In this document: piece by piece, positions 1 to 10,165 of the stretch | Layout of the letters: each line of letters starts with the position of its first letter | How positions within the stretch are numbered: position 1 is the first letter of the stretch | NCBI GenBank assembly: GCA_024734495.1 | Contig: JALMQS010000091.1 | Coordinates: 313,282-377,281 of the forward strand | DNA length: 64,000 bases | Source: Forficula auricularia | Taxonomy: Eukaryota; Arthropoda; Insecta; Dermaptera; Forficulidae | Direction of reading: 5' to 3' | Program-made: the position numbers and the translations under genes | The notes under the pieces: model-generated | Database searches by the model: none | What the model saw: only the letters and a program-made list of their open reading frames with translations | Told to the model about the DNA's origin: nothing

Positions 1-172
1 GTGCGGGATGGAGTGTTGGGGTGGTGGTGTGGGTGCGGGGGCTGGGCATGGGTGCATGGTGCGGGGGGTACGGGTGCTGGGTGGGTTGGTGAGGTGGAGT
101 GATGAGGGTGGGGTTCATGGGTTGGGCGTGCCCCTTGGCTAGCAAGAGGGCCGCCGAAGGGCTTGCAGCTAG
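1..172 (+). mobile_element. Helitron-like 3' end, G-rich (truncated by window edge)
   Basis: A G-rich low-complexity stretch is followed by CAAGAGGGCCGCCGAAGG and ends GCAGCTAG, then T. The CCGCC-GAA-GGCGG hairpin a few bases before CTAG-T is the layout of Helitron 3' termini. The same terminus recurs at 45625-45908 and, on the other strand, at 63189-63345. The 5' end lies outside the window. Family assignment is inference from these three copies. Confidence 0.5.
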
Positions 173-234
173 TATATAATATAAATATAACATTCCTCGT
201 GAAAGGTTAAGGAATGTTATATTTATATTATATA
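173..234. repeat. Short perfect hairpin (25-bp arms)
   Basis: Arms 173-197 and 210-234 are exact inverse complements around a 12-nt loop, directly abutting the CTAG of the Helitron-like end. AT-rich; function unknown. Confidence 0.8.
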
Positions 235-1035
235 TACCATATGTTTTATATTATTACAAAAATGTAATTGAAACATATCAAATGCTACGTCGAAATTCTG
301 GATTGAATACATGCATACATATTTGTCCAACAAAAGGGTTGAAGCGAACCAATACTTCAGTTCAAAAATCAATAACAGATTTTTTTAAGAGCTCTGACAA
401 TGTTTAAACTGTACCTACAGTATTCTGTAAATACATATGTATTATGTACAATGTACATATTGTACATTAGATAAGTATGTATATTCTTTCATTCAAATTT
501 ATTATAATTTAATATTAATTAATGGTTTTATTTATCTGCTCCAATTATTTAACCACTAAAGTGAATTATTAACGGTTTTACCAAGTTTTCTTTTTGTTAT
601 GAACTCAAAGCACCTTTTTTTTTTGGTTCTTTTCGAAAATCTGGACACGATCCGGTCACAAGTAATCCAGATTATTGACGCTCTACTGTATTAATAGAAA
701 TAGTCATTTGTTCTTAAGATTTATTTTGTATGTATTGAAAATTCAGTAATCCGAAACACGCCGGTCCGATTTCAGAGCCGCTTCTGTATTTATAATGAAA
801 TCACGTGACCGGTACTATATGAAAAGATAAATGATATTATCAGCGTACAAACATATACTGTCGTCGTCAGCTTCCAAGGCTCGTTCCTTGAAATCTTTAT
901 GACCCTTGTAAGATGACGGATAGAGACCACGGATTATATGAAACTTAAAATCACCGAAATATGCATAATAAATACTCGAAATATGCAAAAAAAAATCGCC
1001 AAAATGTGCCAAAATATGAATAATCAAATTTAAAC
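235..1035. other. AT-rich region with two pogo-like terminal motifs
   Basis: No gene seen. On the minus strand around 645-691 a terminus of the form CAGTAGAGCGTCAATAATCTGG followed by TA resembles pogo-type ends, and another CCGG-containing terminus lies near 745-790. They may be remnants of one element; no clear partner was found. Confidence 0.3.
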
Positions 1036-1114
1036 AAACACTACAAAATAAGTTAATAGAGTAAAGGGTATGTAGTTTCACAGTGAATGAAATGAAACTC
1101 AAAGAGGTTTATAC

Positions 1115-1157
1115 AAACTCAATATATTTCGGATTATTAGTCCATCATCAGGAGTTT
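1115..1157 (-). ncRNA. Hammerhead ribozyme motif, canonical core
   Basis: Reads on the minus strand as the mirror copy of 1181-1223: stem I AAACTC/GAGTTT, core CTGATGA, stem II GGA...TCC, GAAA, palindromic stem III ATATAT, cleavage base U. All core bases required by the hammerhead consensus are present. Activity is inferred only. Confidence 0.65.
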
Positions 1158-1180
1158 ACAGGTTAAAAACTTTAACCTGT

Positions 1181-1223
1181 AAACTCCTGATGATGGACTA
1201 ATAATCCGAAATATATTGAGTTT
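1181..1223 (+). ncRNA. Hammerhead ribozyme motif, canonical core
   Basis: Stem I 5' strand AAACTC (1181-1186), core CTGATGA (1187-1193), one unpaired base, stem II GGA...TCC, GAAA (1208-1211), stem III ATATAT, predicted cleavage after U1217, stem I 3' strand GAGTTT (1218-1223), 6 of 6 pairs. The short palindromic stem III is the form known from Penelope-like elements, thought to work as dimers. Confidence 0.65.
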
Positions 1224-1371
1224 GTATAAACCTCTTTGAGTTTTATTTCATTCACTGTGAAACTACACACCTTTACTCTATTAACTAACATCATGTTTCA
1301 CCTAAAACCTACACCACTTTCCATAAGTAAAAAAAACTACAAAATAACGTTGTTTTTTTATTTTAAAAAAT

Positions 1372-2634
1372 CAGCATACAAAATTTGGTTGAGTTTGGTA
1401 CAAGGGCCTAGATTTTCATTTTTTGACCATACACCCCACCCCCCCTTCATTCTGGGCGGTTAGTTTTTCCATTTTTAGACTTCTGGGGGTCCACTAATTA
1501 TGTATACAAAATTTGGTTGAGTTTGGTAAATGGTCAAGATTTTCATTTTTTGACCCCCCCTCCACTCCCCTTAATTTTCGGTCGATATGAACCAAAATCT
1601 AATCAGCTCTTAATCTCAATGGACCAAAACTACGTGTGAAATTTGGTTTCGATATTCAAACTAGTTTTTGAGCTAGTGTTGTGCCGTCGAGAATTTTTCC
1701 CTTAAATATAAATATATTTATTCTAAAGGGTAATATTTTGGCGGCCGGCTTCCCCTTTTGATCCTCGAATGTGACCATTTAACAATGGGTATGGGATTTT
1801 ACAACTTCCTGAACGTAAATGTCAAAAGGCTCTTAACGCATGTCGATTGCAAAAGTCATTTTTGCGTGGGAAATTTCTAGAAATGGGAGGGCTCAATGAT
1901 TTTGAGATACGCCCCGCTAATTAAGAATATGGCCTATGAGAAGTAATTTTAAAATTTCGACTCTTCAGGCAGGTTTGAGTCAGTCAGAGAGTTGGCAGTT
2001 CTAAGCTGAAGCCCACTTGGGGTGGTCAGTTGTCAATTGGAGTTGAGAGACGAGTTTTAAGCTCTCCAGCCATCAGCATGGAGAAATGTAAATTTATAAA
2101 ATAACTAATAAAAAAACCAATATTAAATAATACTCTTTCTTTAAATACATCTCTCCTACTTCAATTACCATCAAATCAGCATCAGGGCTGAAACAGGTCG
2201 AATCGCTTGGGCGCGTTACCAAGACCTTTCTGTGGAGACCTTCTTCGAGATAAATCTACAAATCGTCAACCTTTCTCTGGTCAAGAAGGGTTGCAACCAA
2301 AACTCTAAAGTGTTGTCGTAACACTAGCTCGTCCACAAAAATTTGGTAACGAATAGACTAACGGACACCCATTCGGACAACCAGACAGACAGACTAACTA
2401 CTAATAGACATTTTGACAAAACAATTATTATCTCGAAAAATATAATTTTTTCGATAGTCACTTATTAGAGTTTTTTTGCAGAGCGAAATGCAATGGTTTC
2501 ACTCAATTTTTTTAATCAAAATAGTTTCAGCCGTTTTTGAGATATTTCAAAAAAAAAAGAAGGAAAAAAAACACTTTTTTCATGCAGGATTACAATACTT
2601 GATCATACCCTGTATGTTAAAGTAAAAAAAATAA
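1372..2634 (+). repeat. Dispersed repeat A, copy interrupted by a solo LTR
   Basis: Partial copy of the G/C-run repeat described at 11938-12652. It begins inside the tandem AAATTTGGTTGAGTTTGG units and ends at CCTGTATGTTAAAGTA. Bases 1677-2323 are an insertion; the repeat resumes exactly at 2324. Confidence 0.75.
1677..2323. mobile_element. Solo LTR with CTAG target duplication
   Basis: A 647-bp insertion into repeat A. It starts TGTTGTGCCG and ends GTCGTAACA (TG...CA), and is flanked on both sides by CTAG (1673-1676 and 2324-2327), which occurs once in uninterrupted copies of repeat A. A short terminal inverted TGTT...AACA and a 4-bp duplication fit a Ty3-type solo LTR. No internal coding region remains, and orientation is unclear. 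Confidence 0.65.
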
Positions 2635-2639
2635 GAGCC

Positions 2640-3400
2640 ATTTCTTGAGAATATATATCTTCAAAAAGTTATATAATAATTAATAATAAAAAAAATTCTA
2701 GTTAATTCATGATTCAGAATATTTTTTCTAGTTGATTCAATCAATCTGCGGTATTTTGTCAATTAAAGCCCGTTCAATTAATTGAATTGTGTGTCCATCT
2801 ATCTATCTATTTGTGGTGCGCTATTTAAGGAAAACAATTTTGTTGAATCTAAATATAAATTTGATAGCTGCTGCTGCAAGTCAAGGATTGTCACCAATCC
2901 AATAGAGACCATTCAGCCAATCATTCATTTCTTGCTTGGACATTAGTACTACACAACACAACACAACAAGGCTACAGCTTAGTCAATCAACTAGAAGGGA
3001 AATAATTAAGCGAGATAAAATTCATAGAAAATTAATCAATTATATGCTATGGTGTTCCGTATCACAACGATAAACCATGAACATGGAATAGGGCAATTTA
3101 AGAGGGTCCAGAACTTAAAAATTGTTTTAAATAAAATTCTCATAGTTTTCGAATTATAGGCATTTTTTTGAAAACGGTGAAAATCGCCACCCTGCCCTAA
3201 ATAATGAGATACAGTGGCTACAGATTTTAATATTTTATTATTCTAATTTTTGTTACGAAATCCTGAATAATCCTGCTATTGAACAGAATTCAAAATAAAA
3301 CCATAAGTACTATACTTTTAGAGAAAAAAGTATTTTTGCTGGACTTATGTTTTAAAAAATTTTGATCAGCTAACTTTGAATCATCTTTAATGTTTAATAA
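2640..3400. other. AT-rich unassigned region
   Basis: No coding signal. Contains a short ATCT run near 2790-2810 and, around 3040-3200, text of the type GTGTTCCGTATCACAACGAT that resembles decayed termini seen at 11593 and 19375. The 3290-3505 minus ORF crosses repeat A and is not a gene. Confidence 0.4.
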
Positions 3401-3409
3401 ATAAATTGA

Positions 3410-3511
3410 CACGTTCTGATGTGGCCATCCACTTGACTTTATCATACACTTCTCATTAAGTTTGGTACAAGGACCTAGATTTTCATTTTTTAACTGGGAG
3501 CCCACTGATTA
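3410..3511 (+). repeat. Repeat A, 5' fragment interrupted by a LINE
   Basis: Begins TTCTGATGTGGCCATCCACTT and runs to GGGAGCCCACTGA, where the poly-T of the minus-strand LINE begins. A nearly identical 5' fragment follows the LINE at 4806-4877, so the two fragments are not simply the halves of one copy. Confidence 0.6.
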
Positions 3512-4843
3512 TTATTATTTTTTTTTTTCATTTATTATAGGCAATCAGAAATTATATATTTACAGGATTTCTATGAGACAATTTTCTATGTGAAATATTT
3601 ACAATAGTTACAAGGTAGTCTTCTATGAGACTAGACAAGATAATGAAAAGAAAAGAAAAAAAAAATTATATAAATTTGTTATTATTCAGGATTGTGGAGA
3701 TCCTGGGGCCATCTTCTTTTCAGACGTCTTCTTTCGGGGATCCGGACAAATGAGTGGAGGGTCTGATTAGGGTGTGATGCCAATTTTCCAACGTGGATGT
3801 TGGCTCTTTTTCTAACGACTTCTTCCACATAAGGCACTCGGAGATCTTCGTGGATTATCTTATTTGAAATAAACCACGGTGCATCAGTACTTATTCTAAG
3901 GAATTTTGACTGGAATTTTTGTATAATATTTATATTGGACTTACATGAGCAGCCCCATAGCTCAATTCCGTATGTCCAAATAGGCTTTATAATCACTTTA
4001 TAAATTAAAAGTTTATTTTCCAGTGAGGTAGGAGATTTTCTGCTAATGAGCCAGTGCATTTGTTTAACTTTAAGGTCCATTTCTTTTCTTTTTTTTTTAA
4101 TGTGTTCCCTCCAAGTAAGCTTTGAGTCTAGGTGAAGTCCTAGATACTTAATTCAGGAACTTTGAGGAACGGTTTTATTGTTGATCTTGATCGGGGGACT
4201 TGTTTTTCTGTTTAATGAGAAGGTTATATGCTGTGATTTACTCTCATTTATCTTCATTCGCCATTTCTCGAACCATATGTTTATTTTATCATGATGACTT
4301 TGAAGAAGATAGCAAGCTTTCATTGGATCTTTGTCCGAGGTTAGTATGGCTGTGTCATCTGCAAAGGTGGCGACATGGCATTCTTGAGAAGTTGGAAGGT
4401 CTGAGGTGTATAGCAGGTAGAGGAAAGGTCCCAGAATACTGCCTTGGGAACTCCTACCTTGATTTGATGAATATTTGATACTTCGTCGTTAAGTTTGATT
4501 TGGAAAACTCTATCTTCTAGGTAGGACTTGAAAATTTCGAAGTAATGATGAGGTAGATTTTTTTAATTTTAAATAACAGTCCTTTGTGCCATACTTTATC
4601 GAAGGCCTGGCTTACATCCAAAAAAGCCGCAGTGCAGTATTTTTTATTTTCGAAGGCCGGTCTTATTATTTCTACTAATCTTTGACATTGTTGGATAGTA
4701 GAATGTTTTTGTCTAAAACCAAACTGGTGGGATGGAAGCCATTTCATTTGATTATCATCTTTTATTCTCAAATATAACATCTTTTCAAAAATCTTTGAAA
4801 TTATAGGTTCTGATGTGGCCATCCACTTGACTTTATCATACAC
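3512..4843 (-). pseudogene. Jockey-like non-LTR reverse transcriptase, 5' truncated, broken
   Basis: On the minus strand from 4843: SKIFEKMLYLRI, LPSHQFGFRQKHSTIQQ and AFLDVSQAFDKVWHKGLL (RT palm motifs), then [29 protein letters not shown] (catalytic FADD), KYLGLHLDSKLTW and the C-terminal WTYGIELWGCSCKSNI domain ending PQDLHNPE. Breaks: a frameshift in an A-run near 4560 and an in-frame TGA at about 4153-4155. The endonuclease domain is absent. A 3' UTR ends in an A-rich tail (T-rich on the + strand, 3512-3530). Retrotransposition-dead copy. Confidence 0.85.
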
Positions 4844-4877
4844 TTCTCATTGAGTTTGGTACAAGGACCTAGATTTT
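4806..4877 (+). repeat. Repeat A, short 5' fragment
   Basis: Repeats the start of repeat A (TTCTGATGTGGCCATCCACTT) seen at 3410 and is cut at 4877 by the start of the 606-bp inverted repeat. Confidence 0.6.
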
Positions 4878-4878
4878 C

Positions 4879-5484
4879 GGGCTGGTGCCCTGGCGGGCGC
4901 CGTCTCAGTCAAAATTTTTTATTCCTCTTAAAAAACCACACTCCAAATGTATACCTATAAACTCCCGAAAATACATAGTCTCTTAAAAGTTTCGCCTCAT
5001 TTTCGTCCTGACACAGCTACAGAAATGAGGCTCTAGATATGAATCTGGAAGTATTTTTTTTCTATAATCTACAGCATTGTGATATTTTTTGTGTGGAAAT
5101 AGATTTATTTAAATAAGTGGGATCGTGTGAGGAGGAGAATTATATTATATCATTTTTTTTAAAATTTGGGATCGATAATCGATATAAGGCTCCAAATATT
5201 TAGAAGAGATCAGGTGTTGTTTGTATGACAGGCTGCTCCAGTATTGCCCATGAGAAACTAGGGTCTTAAGTCGTTCAATTTTGTAAAAATCCAAAAATAA
5301 GAATAACAAAATTTAGATTTTTAAAAAATTATAAAAAAGTGGCAAATTATTAAAAAATAAACAAATAATATATAAATCAAATAAGATGTGATTGATTTTT
5401 TTTTCTGTGCGCAAAGAAAAGCGAATTGAATATTTAATTTTTGAGTGGTGAGAGGGGAGGAATAATTATCAATATATTTAATAG
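4879..5484 (+). repeat. 606-bp dispersed element, left member of an inverted pair
   Basis: Starts CGGGCTGGTGCCCTGGCGGG and matches the reverse complement of 12910-13516 nearly base for base. A GC-rich hairpin (GGTGCCC...GGGCGCC) lies at this end, a feature shared with the element at 27148, which suggests a Helitron-like terminus. No ORF inside. The match resumes after an insertion, at about 5741-5765. Confidence 0.75.
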
Positions 5485-5740
5485 TGAAAACAAAGATTTA
5501 AGTATCTTTTTGAGTGTCTTTTTTTGAAAAAAGATGAAAATTATTTCAAAAATCAACCCAGTATATAATATTATTAAATGAATTTAACTTTAAAGGACAT
5601 CTTAGATATTAGTTGAAATATTTTTACATTGCATATCAGAGAGGTTCGTCCTCTTAGGAATCGAACCCAAGCGCTAACTAAGCTTGCCGGGCCAGTAGTT
5701 TAAGATGTCCTTTAAAGTTAAATTCATTTAATAATATATT
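5485..5740. mobile_element. Foldback insertion with tRNA-like centre
   Basis: Insertion interrupting the 606-bp element; the mirror copy near 12900 lacks it. An ATATATTTAAT direct repeat flanks it (about 5474-5484 and 5735-5745). Inside are inverted arms 5567-5604 and 5700-5737, and on the minus strand between them GTTAGCGCTTGGGTTCGATTC, which looks like a tRNA T-loop/B box. Confidence 0.55.
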
Positions 5741-5805
5741 TAATGTTTCTTAATTTAAAATTTATAAAAAAAATAGAAATAATAGGAATGAAATTATTAA
5801 AGATT

Positions 5806-5890
5806 TAGATTTTTTTAACTGGGAGCCCACTGATTATGTATGCAAATTTTGGTTAAGTTTGCTCAAATGGCCTAGATTTTTTTTGAAAAT
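5806..5890 (+). repeat. Repeat A, internal fragment
   Basis: Contains ACTGGGAGCCCACTGATTATG and GGTTAAGTTTGCTCAAATGG, internal units of repeat A. No ends present. Confidence 0.55.
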
Positions 5891-6144
5891 AGAGATAAGA
5901 CTCTCCAATTTTTGGAACTAATAAAAACTAATAAAAAATTATCTGCGATTATCCATAAGCCAATCAAAGATTTCCATCTCTGGCTAATCTGTCAATAATA
6001 GAAAGTGAAGTAGCAAATTCAATGGATTTTGATGATGATATCAAACCCAATATTCTCTGTCCTGCCAGTCTCAATCCTTTAGTACTCTATCCTCAATCAT
6101 CTGACGGATTTCAGCCTTCCAGCATTTTGGTGGTCTCGCTCTTT

Positions 6145-6512
6145 TTAGACGTTCAGGGGGGGCTGATTCAGAACCTTCTTTGGCCACCTGTCTTCACCCA
6201 TTAGTTGGACATGACCATACCATACTAGTCTCTTTTTTTCAATGGTCGTTATTATATCTTGGTCCACCTTCATGATCTCACGAATCCTTTCGTTTCTGAT
6301 GTGGTCCAGTTTAGAGACTCTTGCACTTCTTCTCCAGAAATCTATTTCAAGGGATAGTAGTCTTCTTTGCTCTTTTTTTCTTAGTTCCAATGTTTCAGAG
6401 GCATATGTTGAGATACTATAGTTTTGTAGAGCCTGGCCTTTGTGGATCGATTGATGTTTTTGCTCCATAGTAGTGAGTTTAACTGACGGATCGCACTTTT
6501 CCCCTGTCCTAG
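6145..6512 (-). pseudogene. Non-LTR retrotransposon RT C-terminal fragment
   Basis: Minus-strand translation gives AIRQLNSLLWSKN in one frame, then after a frameshift TYASETLELRKKEQRRLLS, IDFWRRSARVSKLDHIRNE, MKVDQDIITTIEKKRLVWYG and HVQLMGEDRWPKK. This is the C-terminal domain typical of insect endonuclease-RT elements (the WYGHV motif). It lacks the polymerase core and has at least one frameshift. Confidence 0.75.
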
Positions 6513-6843
6513 GCTATCAAAGTAAATAGGTATACTATAATAGTTTATAAAATAGAACATTTAAAAAATGTCCTTATTACCCCCGATTCATTGTTACCCC
6601 ATTTGGAGTAATTTACCCCGGTTCCCCGACCGCTGCTCTAAAGCCTCTAATTAAGATTAGTGGAAGAATAATTTGTTTATAGTTAATAATTTGACCATCT
6701 GGTTTATTTATTAATTATTATATAACTAAAAGACAAACAATGTATTGTTTTAATTGAAAAGTTTTTGTTTTGCCGAGAGTAGCAGAGTTGTTGATTCACA
6801 AAGAGAAACAAAGAGGTTTTCCTCTGCTTGACTCTGTAGACCA

Positions 6844-7551
6844 ATGTCACTTAAACATGCAGCCTTCCATTCAATGATACATAGACTAATAAATATACCT
6901 CTATCAGAAAAAGCATACTCACAAGAATTAGAGACAATTAAAGAAATCGCGGTAAATAATGGGTACGAAGCAAGCCTTATAGACCAAATGTTAAATAAAA
7001 AAATTGAAAAATTAACACTGGAATCAGTATATTCACAAAAGAATGAAAAAGAAAAAGAAAATCCTAGAATAGTTCTCCCATATTATGGACAAATTTCGGA
7101 AAAATTAAAACAAAAAATGAAAAAATTAGGGTTCAAAACAGTATTCAAAACTCCAATTACTCTAGGAAAAGATTTAGGTTCAAATAAAAAAGACAAATTA
7201 CCAAATATAGAAAAAGAAGGGGTTTATAGTTTGAAATGCAAAGATTGCGAAGCAATATATGTAGGGAAGACAGAGAGAAATCTGAAAATTCGATTAAATC
7301 AACATATAAGAGATTTTAAAAATAAAAAATGCGAAAATTCTTTTGCAGAACATTTAAATTCAATCAATCACTCTTTCCCAGGAGGAACCGGTATTAGATT
7401 AATAAAAGGAGAAAAGAACCCAAAATTAATTAGCGCAATCGAATCTTTAAAAATTTTGAAATCATTCAATAGAAATTCAAAACTCTGTTTGAACAATCAA
7501 ATAGAGTTATCCAATAGTAATCTGCTTAAGATGTTTGCTAACAAAAGATAA
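6844..7551 (+). CDS. Penelope-like RT C-terminus with GIY-YIG endonuclease (truncated, open frame)
   Basis: 235 codons, uninterrupted. Residues 1-60 (KHAAFHSMIHRLINIPLS, IKEIAVNNGY) match the thumb/C-terminal part of Penelope-like RTs. Residues 126-221 form a GIY-YIG nuclease: GVY at 126-128, YVG at 139-141, Arg150 in the helix, and a candidate catalytic Glu at 200 (SAIES). CKDC (132-135) with His170 and His176 fits the zinc-binding pattern seen in animal Penelope-like enzymes. The first ATG is used; TGA is in frame at 6829-6831. The missing 450 or more residues of RT make it non-autonomous. It could still supply nuclease, but that is inference. Confidence 0.8.
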   Translation: MSLKHAAFHSMIHRLINIPLSEKAYSQELETIKEIAVNNGYEASLIDQMLNKKIEKLTLESVYSQKNEKEKENPRIVLPYYGQISEKLKQKMKKLGFKTVFKTPITLGKDLGSNKKDKLPNIEKEGVYSLKCKDCEAIYVGKTERNLKIRLNQHIRDFKNKKCENSFAEHLNSINHSFPGGTGIRLIKGEKNPKLISAIESLKILKSFNRNSKLCLNNQIELSNSNLLKMFANKR

Positions 7552-7731
7552 AAGAAAAAAGAAAAACCCTTCTTTTGTCAGCCTTTCTAAGGAGAAAGGA
7601 GAAAGGGAAACATATTGTTATATTTGAATGTGAACCGGATGGAATGTCTTTATTAGTTCCTAGCCAGCAGTGACGAAGGGACACAATCCATATGATATTG
7701 ACTCCATGAAAAACATTTATAATTGAAGAAA

Positions 7732-7770
7732 GACTGATGATGAAGACCAATTCTTCGAAACTATAGTCTC
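7732..7770 (+). ncRNA. Hammerhead ribozyme motif of the Penelope-like element
   Basis: Core CTGATGA (7734-7740), one base, stem II GAAG...CTTC, GAAA (7757-7760), stem III palindrome ACTATAGT, cleavage base C7768. Stem I next to the core is weak (GA/TC), with a further possible helix ATTTAT/ATAAAT outside. It lies about 180 nt after the GIY-YIG stop codon, the position expected for a Penelope-like terminal-repeat hammerhead. Confidence 0.65.
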
Positions 7771-7874
7771 AAACAAATAAATAATATATATACAGATATA
7801 TCATCTCGATATATATATGTGTGTATGTTTATTTGCATCAAGCAGAGGACAACCTCTTTGTTTCTCTTTGTGAA

Positions 7875-8177
7875 TGTATTGTTTATTTATAAACTAATGT
7901 GTTTATTTATTTAAATTACTTAGTAGATGTTTACATTTAATCTTTGATGTTCTCCATGGCTTTAATTATTATTAAAGAAGAAACTCCACCTTTGAAAAAA
8001 ACTTTACCCAAGAAAACAAAGATAATACAACGAATATGTAAGATATTTCTATCATATTTTCATATAAAAATTTATTTATCTATTAAACAGCGAGCCACCG
8101 GGTGCCATTTCTCTACTAAATTTAATTTTTCATCATTTTCTGAAATTTTTAATCTTTTGAACTTCCTTTATTTTGGA
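7875..8177. other. AT-rich spacer, no gene seen
   Basis: Between the Penelope-like element and the hAT-type MITE. Weak ORFs have no recognisable domain. Confidence 0.4.
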
Positions 8178-8185
8178 TTTCAATT

Positions 8186-8457
8186 CAGGCGCGGATCCAG
8201 ACCTCTGTTTTGGGGGGGGGGGCGGTCGCCGGTATATAAGATCTACTTTTGATCTCCGAAGTGTGTCACGATCGAATTGTCCAAGCGGGGGAGGGGGGCA
8301 GAGACGCCCCCCCTCCACCTAGAACTTTATTTTCTTCAATTTTAAAATTTAATGTTATAAAAAAAAAATTAAATAAACATATACAAAATGTTGATCTCCA
8401 ATGCTTTGGGGGGGGGGGCAGGTCGCCCCCATCGCTCCCCCTCTGAATCCGCGCATG
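8186..8457 (+). mobile_element. hAT-type MITE with 8-bp target duplication
   Basis: 272 bp. Terminal inverted repeats CAGGCGCGGATCCAGA and, at the other end, CTCTGAATCCGCGCATG. Perfect 8-bp duplication TTTCAATT at 8178-8185 and 8458-8465. Internal G-runs and GTATATAAGATCTACTTTTG are shared with the copy at 19412-19846. The overlapping glycine/proline-rich ORFs here are G-run artefacts. Confidence 0.8.
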
Positions 8458-8488
8458 TTTCAATTGGATTATTCACAGAAATTAAATA

Positions 8489-8775
8489 CAGTAGAACCTC
8501 GTTTATCCGGAATAACTGCGGGACCAAAGATAAACCGGATAATCGAAAATCCGGACTATACGGATATATGGATAATAAAAACAAAACAAATCCTCAAATA
8601 AGCGAATTTGAATTTATTATGATAAAAACAAAAACAAAAACATGTTTACATCAAAATTTCATAGAATTGTTTAAAAAAATAAAATATCTATATTTCAAAG
8701 AACATTTATGAAAATAAAAATATCTACAAATCTGATCCAGATGATCCGGAGATTCGGATAAATGAGGTTTTACTG
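8489..8775. mobile_element. Pogo/Tigger-type MITE
   Basis: 287 bp flanked by TA. Ends CAGTAGAACCTCGTTTATCC and (reverse complement) CAGTAAAACCTCATTTATCC, the terminus style of pogo-group transposons. Internally, inverted CCGGA/TCCGG motifs are seen. No transposase. Confidence 0.75.
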
Positions 8776-8872
8776 TATTCAATTTCTCGGTAAAAATGGA
8801 GAATAAATAAGTCAGTAACGTCACATGGAAACAAGCCGACTGGCTCTTAAATTTGCACTTGTATTTCATTTT

Positions 8873-9573
8873 TAACCGACTTCAAAAAAGGAGGAGGTTC
8901 TCTATTCGACTGAATTTTTTTTTTTTTTTTTGTGCCTATGTTACCTCATATCTCCGCCAATTGACAACCGATTTTGAAATTTTTTTTGCATTGGGTCCAG
9001 TCTAGCTTCCGATTGGTTCCATTTTTTCGTTTTTTTCATAGGTATTAGACCTTTTTTATTAGGTTTGTTTAGACCTAACCTCTTTGTTTATGAACCGATT
9101 TCGATGGTTCTTTTTTTATTGGAAAGGGGTGTCTTAGGGATGGTGTCATATTAATTTGGTCAAGTTCTGATGATATGATCACTATTAATAACATCACTAA
9201 AAAGAGAAAAGAAAATAATTTTTAAGAAAATAATAAAACCGACTTCAAAAATAAATGCAACAAATAAAATACACTAAAAGGTATAAAAATAATTATTATC
9301 TTATTTAGTTACAACTAAACGACGAAATATTAACATGAAATTACTTTTTGAAGTCGGTGCCAAACATATACCTTTTATGAATGGCACTCGACGGATCTTA
9401 CTTAGTACCTTTGGCGGGTACGCTCGCTTATATGTATAGTTTGTTTGGCACCGACTTCAAAAAGTAATTTCATGTTAATATTTCGTAGTTTAGTTGTAAC
9501 TAAATAAGATAATAATTATTTTATACCTTTTAGTGTATTTTATTTGTTGCATTTAATTTTTTGAAGTCGGTTT
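8873..9573. mobile_element. Repeat B, foldback element with ACCGACTTCAAAAA termini
   Basis: Starts ACCGACTTCAAAAAAGGAGG. Bases 9236-9573 form a foldback: long arms joined by an approximately 100-bp centre (GGTGCCAAAC...GTTTGGCACC), each arm ending in the GACTTCAAAAA motif. Related copies at 23668-24935 and 56332-56930 show the same order of parts, so it is a defined family. No ORF. Confidence 0.7.
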
Positions 9574-10165
9574 GTATTTTTTTCTTAAAAATTATTGAAT
9601 ATGTGATTGTCTTATCCGTTTCGGTTAGGATTCGGCTCTGTTAGGAGACTTCGACTTCAGGCGGCTGGATTTTAAGCAATTTAGGATTTTATCAAAAACA
9701 GTTCTAACATTTTTTTAAATTGGTGTACTTACTTATCAAGTGTCATTAGTTGTTAGTCCTGTATACATTTTAATCCGATTGAAATAAAGGGAGAGGGTGT
9801 AAATTAGGAGTGATGCCGCAAATTCATTATTTTAATCTTTCATATCTCGTATACGGTAAGCGGGATTTGAAACTTAAGCTATCGAGAGGCTAGAAGAAGT
9901 ACTTCAAGATTTTGGCTAAAATCGAAGAACAGGAAGTTGATGTTTACTTGAAGATTTCAGCAATTTCGTCTTTTTTCCGGTTTTCTCAATTTGAATGAAG
10001 AAAATTGGCATGATGATTTCCAATAAGGGAGAAACTAATGTCAAAGTTGTGTGGTGCACAGACCGGTTGATTTTTTCCTTTCATTCATAACAACCCCCTC
10101 AATAATTTTGAACCCGCCTTATTAAAATTAAAATCTGGTCCCCATGGTGTATGTTTATTTACATC
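9574..10165. other. Unassigned, mostly unique AT-rich sequence
   Basis: Includes TCATATCTCGTATACGG near 9838, also seen near 21880 in variant form, so a decayed dispersed repeat may be present. No gene seen. Confidence 0.35.

Larger units (their letters stand above)
1036..1295. mobile_element. Palindromic foldback element with two hammerhead motifs
   Basis: An almost perfect inverted repeat of about 125 bp per arm meets near 1165-1170 with almost no loop. Each arm carries a complete hammerhead motif, so one reads on each strand. Sequence beyond the arms is unrelated. It looks like two inverted copies of a Penelope-like terminal region. Confidence 0.75.
6753..7874 (+). mobile_element. Penelope-like element, internally deleted
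   Basis: The left end carries TTGCCGAGAGTAGCAGAG and CACAAAGAGAAACAAAGAGG; the right end carries AACCTCTTTGTTTCTCTTTG, its inverse. Between them are the C-terminal part of a Penelope-like RT with GIY-YIG domain (6844-7551) and a hammerhead motif (from 7734). The polymerase core is missing, so the left terminal repeat joins the RT C-terminus directly. The same terminal sequence recurs alone at 41690-41900 and in part at 17662, 32910 and 55100. Confidence 0.75.

Noticed and set aside
8133..8463. Several overlapping ORFs rich in Gly/Pro
   Set aside because: Caused by G/C-runs of a hAT-type MITE.
9170..9235. CTGATGATATGATC as a hammerhead
   Set aside because: No stem II partner and no GAAA at a suitable distance.
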